Positions 34,594 through 42,932 of a stretch of 48,198 bases of DNA are shown here, piece by piece. The first letter of the stretch is position 1. Every line of letters starts with the position of its first letter. The stretch is from positions 1-48,198 of the forward strand of contig JAJXRJ010000016.1 in assembly GCA_021629085.1 (NCBI GenBank), written 5' to 3'. A program made the position numbers and the translations under genes. The notes below the pieces were generated by a model. That model ran no database searches and was not told where the DNA came from. It saw only the letters and a list, made by a program, of their open reading frames with translations. This DNA comes from Oscillospiraceae bacterium. GTDB lineage: Bacteria; Bacillota; Clostridia; UMGS1810.

Positions 34594-37405
34594 ATTTGTT
34601 CAGCATTTTTTTCAGATACTGCCCGGTGTACGATTTTTCACATTTTGCGATTTCCTCCGGCGTGCCGGCAAACACCACCTGCCCGCCCTTGTCGCCGCCC
34701 TCTGGGCCCAAGTCAATCACATAGTCGGCGGTTTTGATGATATCTAAGTTGTGCTCAATGACAATCACCGTGTTGCCGCCGTCCGCCAAAATGTTCAACA
34801 CATCAATAAGCCGGTGCACGTCCGCCACATGCAGCCCGGTGGTGGGCTCGTCCAAAATATACACCGTTTTGCCCGTGCTGCGCTTGGAGAGCTCCGTGGC
34901 AAGCTTCACCCGCTGCGCCTCACCGCCCGAAAGCGTGGTGGACGGCTGGCCGATTTTGATGTAGCCCAGCCCCACGTCATACAGCGTTTGCAGCTTGCGC
35001 TGGATACGGGGGATATTTTTGAAAAATTCCAGCCCCTCCTCCACCGTCATGTCCAGCACGTCGCTGATGTTTTTGTCTTTATATTTCACTTCCAGCGTTT
35101 CCCGGTTGTAGCGCTTGCCCTTGCACACCTCGCAGGGCACGTAAACGTCGGACAAAAAGTGCATTTCAATTTTTAAAATGCCATCGCCCTGGCAGGCCTC
35201 ACACCGGCCGCCGCTCACGTTGAAGCTAAACCGGCTGGGCGTGTAGCCGCGGATTTTGGCCTCGTTGGAATTGGCAAACACGTTGCGGATATCGGTGAAC
35301 ACGCCGGTGTAGGTGGCGGGATTGGACCGGGGCGTGCGCCCAATGGGCGACTGGTCGATGTCAATCACCTTGTCAAGATGCTCCACACCCAAAATATCGT
35401 CGTGGTCGCCCGCGCGTTTTTTGGCGCGGTTGAGTACGGCCGCGAGCTTTTTATACAAAATTTCGTTCACCAAACTGCTCTTGCCGCTGCCCGAAACACC
35501 GGTGACCGCCACAAATTTGCCCAGCGGGATTTTTACGTCAATGTTTTTCAGGTTGTTTTGCCGCGCGCCCTTGACGGTCAAATACTGCCCGTTCCCGGGG
35601 CGGCGCGTTTTTGGCACTTCAATCTTCTTTTTGCCGGAAAGATACAGCCCGGTTTCGCTGTTTTCCACTTTCATAATCTCTTCGGCCGTGCCCTGCGCCA
35701 CTACATAGCCGCCGTGCACGCCCGCGCCGGGGCCAATGTCCACAATGTGGTCGGCGGCAAACATGGTGTCCTCGTCGTGCTCCACCACAATGAGCGTGTT
35801 GCCCAAATCGCGCAGATTTTTAAGCGTTTTTAAAAGCCGGTCATTGTCGCGCTGGTGCAGGCCAATGCTGGGCTCGTCCAAAATATACAGTACGCCGGTG
35901 AGCCCGGAGCCAATCTGCGTGGCCAGCCGGATGCGCTGGGCCTCGCCGCCTGAAAGCGTGCCCGCGCTGCGCGAAAGGGTGAGGTAATCCAGCCCCACAT
36001 CCAGCAAAAAGCCCAGCCGCGCGTGGATTTCCTTTAAAATCTGGCTGGCAATCATCTGCTCTTTTTGTGACAGCGTCAGCCCGGAAAAAAATGCGTCGCA
36101 GTCGCCCACCGAAAGCTTGGTGACATCCGCAATGTTTTTATCCCCCACAGTGACTGAAAGCGTCTCTTTTTTGAGCCGGTCGCCATGGCAGGCGGGACAG
36201 GGGCGCGAGCCCATATAGCTCTCCAGCTCGGCGCGCATATAACTGGAGGTGGTCTCCTGATAGCGCCGCTGCAAATTGGGAAGGATGCCCTCAAAGGGCT
36301 GCTGCATGTCATATTTATAGTGCACTTTTATTTTCTCACCGCCCGAACCGTAGAGCAGCACGTTGTAAATATCCTCCGGCAAATCGCACACCGGGGTGTC
36401 TAAACTGAAGTGATAGTGCTCTGAAAGGCCTCTAAAATATGCGCTGGCAATGCTATCCGGGTCAGAAACGCTCCAGCCGCTGGCGTGCACTGCGCCCTGG
36501 GAGATGGAGCGGGTTTTGTCGGGGATGATGATGTCGGGGTCCATTTCCATTAAAATGCCCAGGCCGCTGCAGGTGGGGCAGGCGCCAAACGGGCTGTTGA
36601 ACGAAAACATGCGGGGCGAAAGCTCCTCAATGCTGATGCCGCAGTCAGGGCAGGCATAGTTTTGCGAATAGGTGTGGTCGTGCCCGTCCATGGTATCAAT
36701 GAGCACCAGCCCCTGCCCAAGTTTTAATGCGGTTTCCAACGAATCGGTCAGCCGCTGGGTGACGCCCTCTTTTATCACAATGCGGTCCACCACAATTTCA
36801 ATGGTGTGGCGCTTGTTTTTCTCCAGCTTGATTTCCTCGTACAGGTCGGTCACCTCGCCGTCCACCCGCACGCGCACATAGCCGCTTTTTTTTGCGTCCT
36901 CCAAAACCTTTTGGTGCTCGCCCTTCTTTTGCCGGATCACAGGCGCCAAAACCTGGATCCGGCTGCCGCTTGGCAGCGCGGTAATTTTGTCCACAATCTC
37001 GTCAATAGACTGCTGGCGGATGACCTTACCGCACTTGGGGCAGTGCGGGATGCCAATGCGCGCATACAGCAGGCGCAGATAGTCGTAAATTTCAGTCACA
37101 GTGCCCACAGTGGAACGCGGGTTCCTGCTGGTGGTTTTCTGGTCGATGGAAATGGCGGGTGAAAGCCCTTCAATATAGTCCACGTCCGGCTTGTCCATCT
37201 GCCCCAAAAACTGGCGCGCATAGGACGACAGCGACTCCACATACCGCCGTTGGCCCTCCGCATAAATGGTGTCAAACGCCAGCGACGACTTGCCTGAGCC
37301 GCTCAGGCCCGTGAGCACCACAAACTGGTCGCGCGGGATGGTAATGTCGATATTTTTCAAGTTGTGCTCCCGTGCGCCCTTGATGCGTATAAAATCACTT
37401 GCCAT
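34592..37405 (-). CDS. uvrA: Excinuclease ABC subunit A
   Basis: 937 residues, the standard length. Two ABC ATPase modules: Walker A GLSGSGKSSLAFDTIYAEGQ near residue 32 and GVSGSGKSSLVNEILYKK in the second half, two signature motifs (LSGGEAQRIRLATQ and LSGGEAQRVKLATEL), and zinc-finger cysteine pairs (CPKCGK, CPDCG, CEACQGDG, CEVCKGKRYN). UvrA finds bulky DNA lesions and loads UvrB. ATG 37405 with GGAGT upstream, 25 nt after uvrB, so the two are cotranscribed. uvrC is not in the window. Confidence 0.97.
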   Translation of the reverse strand: MASDFIRIKGAREHNLKNIDITIPRDQFVVLTGLSGSGKSSLAFDTIYAEGQRRYVESLSSYARQFLGQMDKPDVDYIEGLSPAISIDQKTTSRNPRSTVGTVTEIYDYLRLLYARIGIPHCPKCGKVIRQQSIDEIVDKITALPSGSRIQVLAPVIRQKKGEHQKVLEDAKKSGYVRVRVDGEVTDLYEEIKLEKNKRHTIEIVVDRIVIKEGVTQRLTDSLETALKLGQGLVLIDTMDGHDHTYSQNYACPDCGISIEELSPRMFSFNSPFGACPTCSGLGILMEMDPDIIIPDKTRSISQGAVHASGWSVSDPDSIASAYFRGLSEHYHFSLDTPVCDLPEDIYNVLLYGSGGEKIKVHYKYDMQQPFEGILPNLQRRYQETTSSYMRAELESYMGSRPCPACHGDRLKKETLSVTVGDKNIADVTKLSVGDCDAFFSGLTLSQKEQMIASQILKEIHARLGFLLDVGLDYLTLSRSAGTLSGGEAQRIRLATQIGSGLTGVLYILDEPSIGLHQRDNDRLLKTLKNLRDLGNTLIVVEHDEDTMFAADHIVDIGPGAGVHGGYVVAQGTAEEIMKVENSETGLYLSGKKKIEVPKTRRPGNGQYLTVKGARQNNLKNIDVKIPLGKFVAVTGVSGSGKSSLVNEILYKKLAAVLNRAKKRAGDHDDILGVEHLDKVIDIDQSPIGRTPRSNPATYTGVFTDIRNVFANSNEAKIRGYTPSRFSFNVSGGRCEACQGDGILKIEMHFLSDVYVPCEVCKGKRYNRETLEVKYKDKNISDVLDMTVEEGLEFFKNIPRIQRKLQTLYDVGLGYIKIGQPSTTLSGGEAQRVKLATELSKRSTGKTVYILDEPTTGLHVADVHRLIDVLNILADGGNTVIVIEHNLDIIKTADYVIDLGPEGGDKGGQVVFAGTPEEIAKCEKSYTGQYLKKMLNK

Positions 37406-37430
37406 GTTAAAACTCCTTCTCTATCCGGCT

Positions 37431-39389
37431 CTACAGCTTCTTTTTGAGCCGCTCAATTTCGTCGCGGAACTTGGCCGCCTGCTCAAATTCCAGGTTTTGC
37501 GCCGCCTTGCGCATAAGCTCGGTCAGCGCGGTGATGCGGTCTTCCTTGGAGAGCTTCTCTTTCTTGCCGGCGCTCTCTTCCGGCGTCTGCTGCGCATAGG
37601 TCTGGATAATTTCGCGAATATCCTTTTGGATGGATTTTGGCGTAATGCCGTGTTTTACATTGTAGGCGTGCTGGATTTTTCTGCGCCGCTCGGTTTCAGA
37701 AATGGCGCGCGCCATGGAATCGGTCATATTGTCGGCATACAAAATCACCCGGCCCTCCGCGTGCCGCGCAGCGCGGCCGATGGTTTGGATCAGCGACGTC
37801 TCACTGCGCAAAAAGCCCTCTTTGTCGGCGTCCAAAATGGCAACCAGCGAGGTTTCAGGAATGTCGAGCCCCTCGCGCAAAAGGTTGATGCCCACCAGAA
37901 CATCAAACACGCCCAGCCGTAAGTCGCGCACAATTTCCATGCGCTCAATGGTCTCCACATCCGAGTGCAGATAGCGCACCTTGATGCCTGCCTGCCGGAT
38001 ATAGTCAGTGAGGCTTTCCGCCATTTTTTTGGTCAGCGTGGTAATGAGCACCCGCTGGTCTTTTTCCACGTTTTTGTGAATCTCGCCAATCAAATCGTCA
38101 ATCTGCCCTTTGACCGGGCGGACAAAAATTTCAGGATCCAAAAGCCCGGTGGGTCGGATGACCTGCTCTGCAACCGATTGGGAATGCTCCCGCTCATACT
38201 GCCCGGGTGTGGCGCTCACAAACACCACCTGGTTGATCAGCTGTTCAAACTCGTTAAAATTTAACGGACGGTTGTCAAACGCGGACGGCAGGCGGAACCC
38301 ATACTCCACCAGCGTCTCCTTGCGCGAGCGGTCGCCCGCATACATGCCCCGCACCTGCGGGATGGTCACGTGCGACTCGTCCACTACCAATAAATAGTCG
38401 TCCGGGAAATAGTCCATCAGCGTGTAGGGCCGGCTGCCCGGCGCACGGCCGCTGATGTGGCGGGAATAGTTTTCAATGCCCTGGCAAAACCCCACTTCCT
38501 GCATCATTTCAATGTCGTAGTTGGTGCGCTGCAAAAGCCTTTGCATCTCCAAAATTTTGTCCTGGCGCTTAAACCAGGCCGCCCGCTCGTTCAGCTCCTC
38601 TTCAATGGTCACAATGGCCCGCTGCATCTTCTCCTTGGTGGTGGCATAGTGCGACGCGGGGAAAATGGCCACATAGTTGCGGTAGGCAATCAGCTCGCCG
38701 GTCAGCACGTCAATTTCGCACAGCCGCTCAATTTCGTCGCCGAAGAATTCAATGCGTACCGCGTGTTCATTGGAGCTTGCGGGAAACACCTCCACCACGT
38801 CGCCCCGCACGCGGAAGGTGCCGCGTACAAAGTTCATGTCGTTTCGGGTATACTGAATGTCCACCAGCTTTTTTAACAGCTGGTTGCGCTCGATGGTGTT
38901 GCCCACCCGCAGCGACACAATGAGGTTTTTATAGTCCTCTGGGTCGCCCAGGCCGTAGATGCACGAAACGCTTGCCACAATGATGACATCCCGCCGCTCA
39001 AACAGCGCCGCGGTGGCGCTGTGGCGCAGCTTGTCAATCTCGTCGTTGATGGAAGAATCCTTTTCTATATAGGTATCCGTGCCCGGGATATACGCCTCGG
39101 GCTGGTAATAGTCATAATAGGAGACAAAATATTCCACTGCATTTTCGGGGAAAAACTCTTTAAATTCACTGCAAAGCTGTGCGGCCAAAATTTTATTGTG
39201 CGCCAAAACCAGGGTGGGCTTTTGCACCTTTTCAATCACATTTGCAATGGTAAACGTTTTGCCAGAACCGGTGACGCCCAAAAGCGTCTGCCCGCGCTGG
39301 TTTGCTAAAATCCCTTGTGTAAGGGTATCAATCGCTGTAATCTGGTCGCCCATCGGCCGATAGTCAGAAACCAGTTTAAAGTCTGCCAT
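37431..39389 (-). CDS. uvrB: Excinuclease ABC subunit B
   Basis: 652 residues from ATG 39389, which follows GGGAGG by 6 nt; an upstream in-frame TTG is not preceded by a site. Walker A GVTGSGKTFTIANVI, the beta-hairpin region YYDYYQPEAYIPGTDTYIEK, helicase motif GINLLREGLDIPETSLV, and the C-terminal UVR domain (LEFEQAAKFRDEIERLKKK) that recruits UvrC. It verifies damage handed over by UvrA. The operon has its own promoter, divergent from murC. I see no clear LexA/Cheo box, so SOS control is not supported by sequence. Confidence 0.97.
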   Translation of the reverse strand: MADFKLVSDYRPMGDQITAIDTLTQGILANQRGQTLLGVTGSGKTFTIANVIEKVQKPTLVLAHNKILAAQLCSEFKEFFPENAVEYFVSYYDYYQPEAYIPGTDTYIEKDSSINDEIDKLRHSATAALFERRDVIIVASVSCIYGLGDPEDYKNLIVSLRVGNTIERNQLLKKLVDIQYTRNDMNFVRGTFRVRGDVVEVFPASSNEHAVRIEFFGDEIERLCEIDVLTGELIAYRNYVAIFPASHYATTKEKMQRAIVTIEEELNERAAWFKRQDKILEMQRLLQRTNYDIEMMQEVGFCQGIENYSRHISGRAPGSRPYTLMDYFPDDYLLVVDESHVTIPQVRGMYAGDRSRKETLVEYGFRLPSAFDNRPLNFNEFEQLINQVVFVSATPGQYEREHSQSVAEQVIRPTGLLDPEIFVRPVKGQIDDLIGEIHKNVEKDQRVLITTLTKKMAESLTDYIRQAGIKVRYLHSDVETIERMEIVRDLRLGVFDVLVGINLLREGLDIPETSLVAILDADKEGFLRSETSLIQTIGRAARHAEGRVILYADNMTDSMARAISETERRRKIQHAYNVKHGITPKSIQKDIREIIQTYAQQTPEESAGKKEKLSKEDRITALTELMRKAAQNLEFEQAAKFRDEIERLKKKL

Positions 39390-39423
39390 ACGTGCCCTCC
39401 CTTCCAAAAATTCGCTTACTTCT

Positions 39424-39451
39424 ATTATACTATTTTTTTAATTTTTGTAAA
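39424..39451 (-). promoter_or_regulatory. SigA promoter of uvrB-uvrA
   Basis: TTTACA (39446-39451), 16 nt, TATAAT (39424-39429) on the minus strand. About 35 nt from the uvrB ATG. Confidence 0.75.
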
Positions 39452-39470
39452 GAAAAATCAGACAATTCTA

Positions 39471-39499
39471 TTTTATTTTTCAAATGTTTGTAGTATAAT
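39471..39499 (+). promoter_or_regulatory. Probable promoter of murC
   Basis: TATAAT at 39494-39499 with only a weak TTTTAT -35 at 17 nt. Divergent from, and about 20 nt from, the uvrB promoter. Confidence 0.5.
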
Positions 39500-39546
39500 G
39501 AAAATAGACTTTGAAATTGACTACGCAAAAAAGGACTGAACGATAT

Positions 39547-40896
39547 ATGAATAAACGGCACGTCCATTTTATCGGCATCGGCGGCATCAGCATGAGCGGG
39601 CTTGCACAAATCCTTCTGCACAACCACATTGAGGTTTCCGGTTCTGATATGAAAGATTCGCATCTTGTAGAAGAATTGCGTGCACACGGCGCAGCCATTT
39701 CCATTGGCCACAGCGCGCAAAATATCACCGACCCCGATTTAGTGGTATACACCGCTGCCATCAAAGATGACAACCCCGAGCTTGTAGAAGCGCGGCGGCG
39801 GGGAATTGAGGCTATTGAGCGCGCGGCGCTTTTGGGCGAACTGATGAAGTCGTATGAAACCGCCATTGCAGTGGCGGGCACGCATGGCAAAACCACCACC
39901 ACTTCCATGCTGGCGCACGTTTTGCTCGCAGCCGGCACCGACCCGACCATTATGGTGGGTGGTGAGCTGGACGCCATTGGCGGCAATCTGCGCAAGGGCG
40001 GCAAGCAGTATTTTCTAACCGAGGCCTGTGAATATCACCGCAGCTTTTTAGAGTTTTTCCCCAAAATCGGCATAATATTAAACATTGAAGCAGACCATTT
40101 GGACTATTTTAAAGATTTGGATGAAATTGTGGACACTTTTTCCGACTTTGCGGCACGGCTGCCCAAAGACGGCACGCTGGTGATTGCAAACGACAATAAG
40201 AACAATCAAATTGCCGCAAAAAGCGCAAAATGCCCGGTGGTGACCGTGGGGCTCAAAGACGCGGACTATCTGGCGAAAAACATCTGCTACGACTCGGATG
40301 GCCATCCCACCTTTGACGTGGTAAACGGAGAAACAACCCTGTGCACACTCACGCTGCACGTCACTGGCAAGCACAATGTGTACAATGCGCTGGCAGCGTT
40401 TGCCTGCGGCATGTGCCTGGGGTTTTCGCCCAAACATATCAAACAGGGGCTGGAAAGCTTTGGCGGCGCCAAACGCCGGTTTGAAAAGAAGGGGGAATTT
40501 GGCGGCATTGCAGTGTTTGACGATTATGCGCATCACCCCACCGAGATTAAGGCAACGCTCAAAACTGCCATGAAAATCCCGCACAACACCCTGTGGTGCG
40601 TGTTCCAGCCGCACACCTACACCCGCACCAAGGCGCTGTTTCACGACTTTTCCGCTTCCCTTCGCTATGCTGACCGGGTGATTATCACCGATATTTACGC
40701 AGCACGGGAAAAGGACACAGGGCTTGTGCACGCCAAAGATTTGGCAGATACAATAGAGGGCAGCATTTACATTAAAGAATTTTCTGAAATTGTGGATTAT
40801 TTAGCCAAACAGGTGCGGCCGGGCGATATTGTCATCACGATGGGCGCAGGCAATGTATATTTAGTTGGCGAAGCCCTTTTGCAAAAAAGCAAATAG
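39547..40896 (+). CDS. murC: UDP-N-acetylmuramate--L-alanine ligase
   Basis: 449 residues from ATG 39547; the in-frame TTG at 39511 gives an extension without family similarity. Mur-ligase layout: N-terminal Rossmann domain with HFIGIGGISMSGLAQ, ATP P-loop AGTHGKTTTTSMLA in the central domain, then the C-terminal domain with FDDYAHHPTEIKATL. It adds the first amino acid, L-Ala, to UDP-MurNAc in peptidoglycan synthesis, in the cytoplasm. The only upstream AGGA is 12-13 nt away, a loose ribosome site. It stands outside any division/cell-wall cluster. A GNAT gene follows after 43 nt. Confidence 0.96.
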   Translation: MNKRHVHFIGIGGISMSGLAQILLHNHIEVSGSDMKDSHLVEELRAHGAAISIGHSAQNITDPDLVVYTAAIKDDNPELVEARRRGIEAIERAALLGELMKSYETAIAVAGTHGKTTTTSMLAHVLLAAGTDPTIMVGGELDAIGGNLRKGGKQYFLTEACEYHRSFLEFFPKIGIILNIEADHLDYFKDLDEIVDTFSDFAARLPKDGTLVIANDNKNNQIAAKSAKCPVVTVGLKDADYLAKNICYDSDGHPTFDVVNGETTLCTLTLHVTGKHNVYNALAAFACGMCLGFSPKHIKQGLESFGGAKRRFEKKGEFGGIAVFDDYAHHPTEIKATLKTAMKIPHNTLWCVFQPHTYTRTKALFHDFSASLRYADRVIITDIYAAREKDTGLVHAKDLADTIEGSIYIKEFSEIVDYLAKQVRPGDIVITMGAGNVYLVGEALLQKSK

Positions 40897-40939
40897 CCTA
40901 TTCTAACGTCAAGCATTGTGTGATTGGAAGGGAGGCACT

Positions 40940-41455
40940 ATGCATATCCGTCAGGAAACAAAAGCCGATTATCAAGAAGTGTATGCGCTCATTCAAAGCG
41001 CATTTCAAACCGTTGCACACAGCGACAAAACAGAACAGGATTTGGTTGCCGCTTTGCGGGACGGGCCTGCATTTATAAAAGAATTGTCACTCGTTGCAGA
41101 AAAAGACGGCAAACTGGTAGGATACATTTTATTTACCAAAATAAAAATCGGGAATCAAACCGAGCTGGCGCTGGCGCCGCTGGCCGTTTTGCCGGATTAT
41201 CAGAAAAAAGGCATTGGAACCGCCTTAATCAAACAGGGACATGCCATTGCAAAAATGCTCGGATACCATTGCGCGGTCGTGCTGGGAAGCCCGCACTATT
41301 ATCCGCGTGCAGGATACCGGCCGGCAAACGGCTATGGCATTTTCGCGCCGTTTGACGTCCCACCCGAAAATTTTATGGTTTGTGCGTTTGATCCATCGGC
41401 TTCCTTGCCAAGCGGCGTGGTGCAATACGCGCCGGAATTTGGAATTTCCCAATGA
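40940..41455 (+). CDS. GNAT-family N-acetyltransferase (YhbS-like)
   Basis: 171 residues from ATG 40940 with GGGAGG 5 nt upstream. The acetyl-CoA-binding motif A reads LAVLPDYQKKGIGTALIKQG, followed by GSPHYYPRAGYRPA, typical of the YhbS type. Members acetylate small amines or proteins; the substrate here cannot be told. It follows murC by 43 nt without a promoter of its own, so cotranscription is likely. It ends before a bidirectional terminator shared with the surface-protein operon. Confidence 0.88.
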   Translation: MHIRQETKADYQEVYALIQSAFQTVAHSDKTEQDLVAALRDGPAFIKELSLVAEKDGKLVGYILFTKIKIGNQTELALAPLAVLPDYQKKGIGTALIKQGHAIAKMLGYHCAVVLGSPHYYPRAGYRPANGYGIFAPFDVPPENFMVCAFDPSASLPSGVVQYAPEFGISQ

Positions 41456-41474
41456 ACCACATCCTTAAAAAAAT

Positions 41475-41513
41475 AAAAGCCGAAAAAGGGACATCCCTTT
41501 TTCGGCTTTTTTC
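41475..41513. terminator. Bidirectional terminator between the GNAT gene and the surface-protein operon
   Basis: Perfect stem AAAAGCCGAAAAAGGGA / TCCCTTTTTCGGCTTTT with a tiny CA loop and T-runs on both strands. Confidence 0.92.
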
Positions 41514-41521
41514 TAAAAAAT

Positions 41522-42862
41522 TTACTCCATATTTTCCATCAAAAGGTTATAAATTTTGAGCGCGCGGCTATACATCGTCATGGCCTCCACACGGGTAACC
41601 CAGTCGCCCGGCCGGAACGTGCCGTCTTCATAGCCTTTGACAATTTCCAGCTCCACCGCCTTTGCCACATAGGGCGCCGACCAGGTAATCTGGTCCGCAT
41701 CCCCAAACATAGACACATCAGGGTCTTGTTCCTGCCCAAATCCAAAGGTATTGACAATGAGTGTCGCAAGCTCCTCCCGCGTAATATTGCCTTGCGGCCG
41801 GAACGTGTTATCTTCATAGCCGCGCACCATCCCATTGGTCACAGCCGCATATACAAAGGGGTGGGCCCACTCTGAAATAGAATACATGTCGGCAAACGTA
41901 AGCGTAAACGTATCGGGAACCGCAACGCCGGCCGCGGCAACCGAAAGCTTGGCAGCCTCTTCCCGGCTGAGGGTGTCGTTGGGCCAAATCAAGGGATTTC
42001 CCGCAGCGTCCGTGTCACTGCCTGCCACAATCCCAGCGTTAAACAGGTCGTTTACAAAGGGGTAGCCCCAATGTGACTGCTCCAAATCGCCAAACACGTT
42101 CTTTCTTTCAGGCTGTGCAGGCTCTTGTTCGTCGTCAGGCACTGTCACAGGCGGATTGGTCTGCTCGCCGTCCTCCTCTGTGTCCGTCCCTGTATTGGAA
42201 CCACCATTGCCTGTGGGCCGCGAAGAACCGCCATTTCCGGACGGCCGCGAGGAGCCGCCATTTCCAGATGGCCGCGAGGAGCCGCCATTTCCAGATGGCC
42301 GTGAAGATCCGCCGTTGCCGGAATCGTCAGGCGATTCAACATCAAAACGCAGGGTTTGCGCTTTGATATAGCGGTTCGCGCTTGCATCGGTGGTAAGCCC
42401 GCGCACATACGAATTTTCCAGTGTAAATATAGCTTCCCCTTCCGAAAGCACTTTTACATCCACCCAGCAGATTTCAACCGTCCCGCTGCCGGAAAAAAGC
42501 GGCATGCCTTCCACCTCTTGCATGGCGCCAAACCAAATGGAGCGTTCTGTCACTTCGTTGTTGCCCGATTCCACCATTTGTTCAGCTGAATCTGTGCCAA
42601 CGTCAGTAATTTCCAAATGGTCATTGCAGTTGGCAAGAATATCAAAAAGCGCAATGCCGGTGATGGGAGAACCATACTCCGCATCTTCCATATCCACAAC
42701 AATATGGATTCGAAGCGTATCGCCCACCTCTAAATCCGACGTATCCGCTTCCAGCCCGCCGGTAATCGGATTGTTGCCGGAATAATCAATGTCAACCGCG
42801 ACAACCGGTATGGCGGCCAGCACCACAAAAATTGCAAAAACCAAGGTTAGAATTTTTTTCAT
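41522..42862 (-). CDS. Secreted cohesin-like / triple SLH surface protein
   Basis: 446 residues. Signal peptide (1-22). A beta-sandwich of cohesin/CBM-like type (about 35-176; VGDTLRIHIVVDM, GSGTVEICWVDVKVLSEGEA) is followed by a low-complexity linker with four SGNGGSSRP units (181-216) and an acidic/Pro stretch to 255. Three SLH domains then reach the end (about 256-310, 321-377, 385-436; GYEDNTFRPQGNITREELA, GYEDGTFRPGDWVTR). SLH triplets bind the pyruvylated secondary wall polymer, so the cohesin-like head would face outward. Its last SLH region is nearly identical to that of the next gene upstream in the operon. RBS AAAGGTG before ATG 42862. The call of true dockerin-binding cohesin is inference. 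Confidence 0.82.
   Translation of the reverse strand: MKKILTLVFAIFVVLAAIPVVAVDIDYSGNNPITGGLEADTSDLEVGDTLRIHIVVDMEDAEYGSPITGIALFDILANCNDHLEITDVGTDSAEQMVESGNNEVTERSIWFGAMQEVEGMPLFSGSGTVEICWVDVKVLSEGEAIFTLENSYVRGLTTDASANRYIKAQTLRFDVESPDDSGNGGSSRPSGNGGSSRPSGNGGSSRPSGNGGSSRPTGNGGSNTGTDTEEDGEQTNPPVTVPDDEQEPAQPERKNVFGDLEQSHWGYPFVNDLFNAGIVAGSDTDAAGNPLIWPNDTLSREEAAKLSVAAAGVAVPDTFTLTFADMYSISEWAHPFVYAAVTNGMVRGYEDNTFRPQGNITREELATLIVNTFGFGQEQDPDVSMFGDADQITWSAPYVAKAVELEIVKGYEDGTFRPGDWVTRVEAMTMYSRALKIYNLLMENME
42215..42322 (-). repeat. Four tandem 27-nt units encoding SGNGGSSRP
   Basis: Four uninterrupted 27-bp repeats in frame within the linker of the SLH protein, plus a fifth degenerate unit (TGNGGSN). 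Units differ by a few third-position changes. In-frame length change by slippage or recombination would lengthen or shorten the stalk without breaking the protein. Confidence 0.9.
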
Positions 42863-42889
42863 TGTATCACCTTTTATGTGTAATTACCC

Positions 42890-42919
42890 AAAAAAGAGCA
42901 GAATTTCTGCTCTTTTTGG
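42890..42919 (-). terminator. Hairpin between the two SLH protein genes
   Basis: AAAAAGAGCAGAA / TTCTGCTCTTTTT followed on the minus strand by a T-run. The downstream gene has only about 30 nt between this hairpin and its ribosome site and no clear promoter, so read-through is likely and this acts as an attenuator. Confidence 0.75.
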
Positions 42920-42932
42920 ATGGTTTTTTGTG

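Noticed and set aside
39411..39500. LexA/SOS box in the uvrB promoter region
   Set aside because: No GAAC-N4-GTTC-type palindrome in the 90-nt divergent region.
42207..42322. Direct repeats considered as a CRISPR array
   Set aside because: Units are contiguous 27-mers without spacers and in frame with a protein linker; no cas genes nearby.
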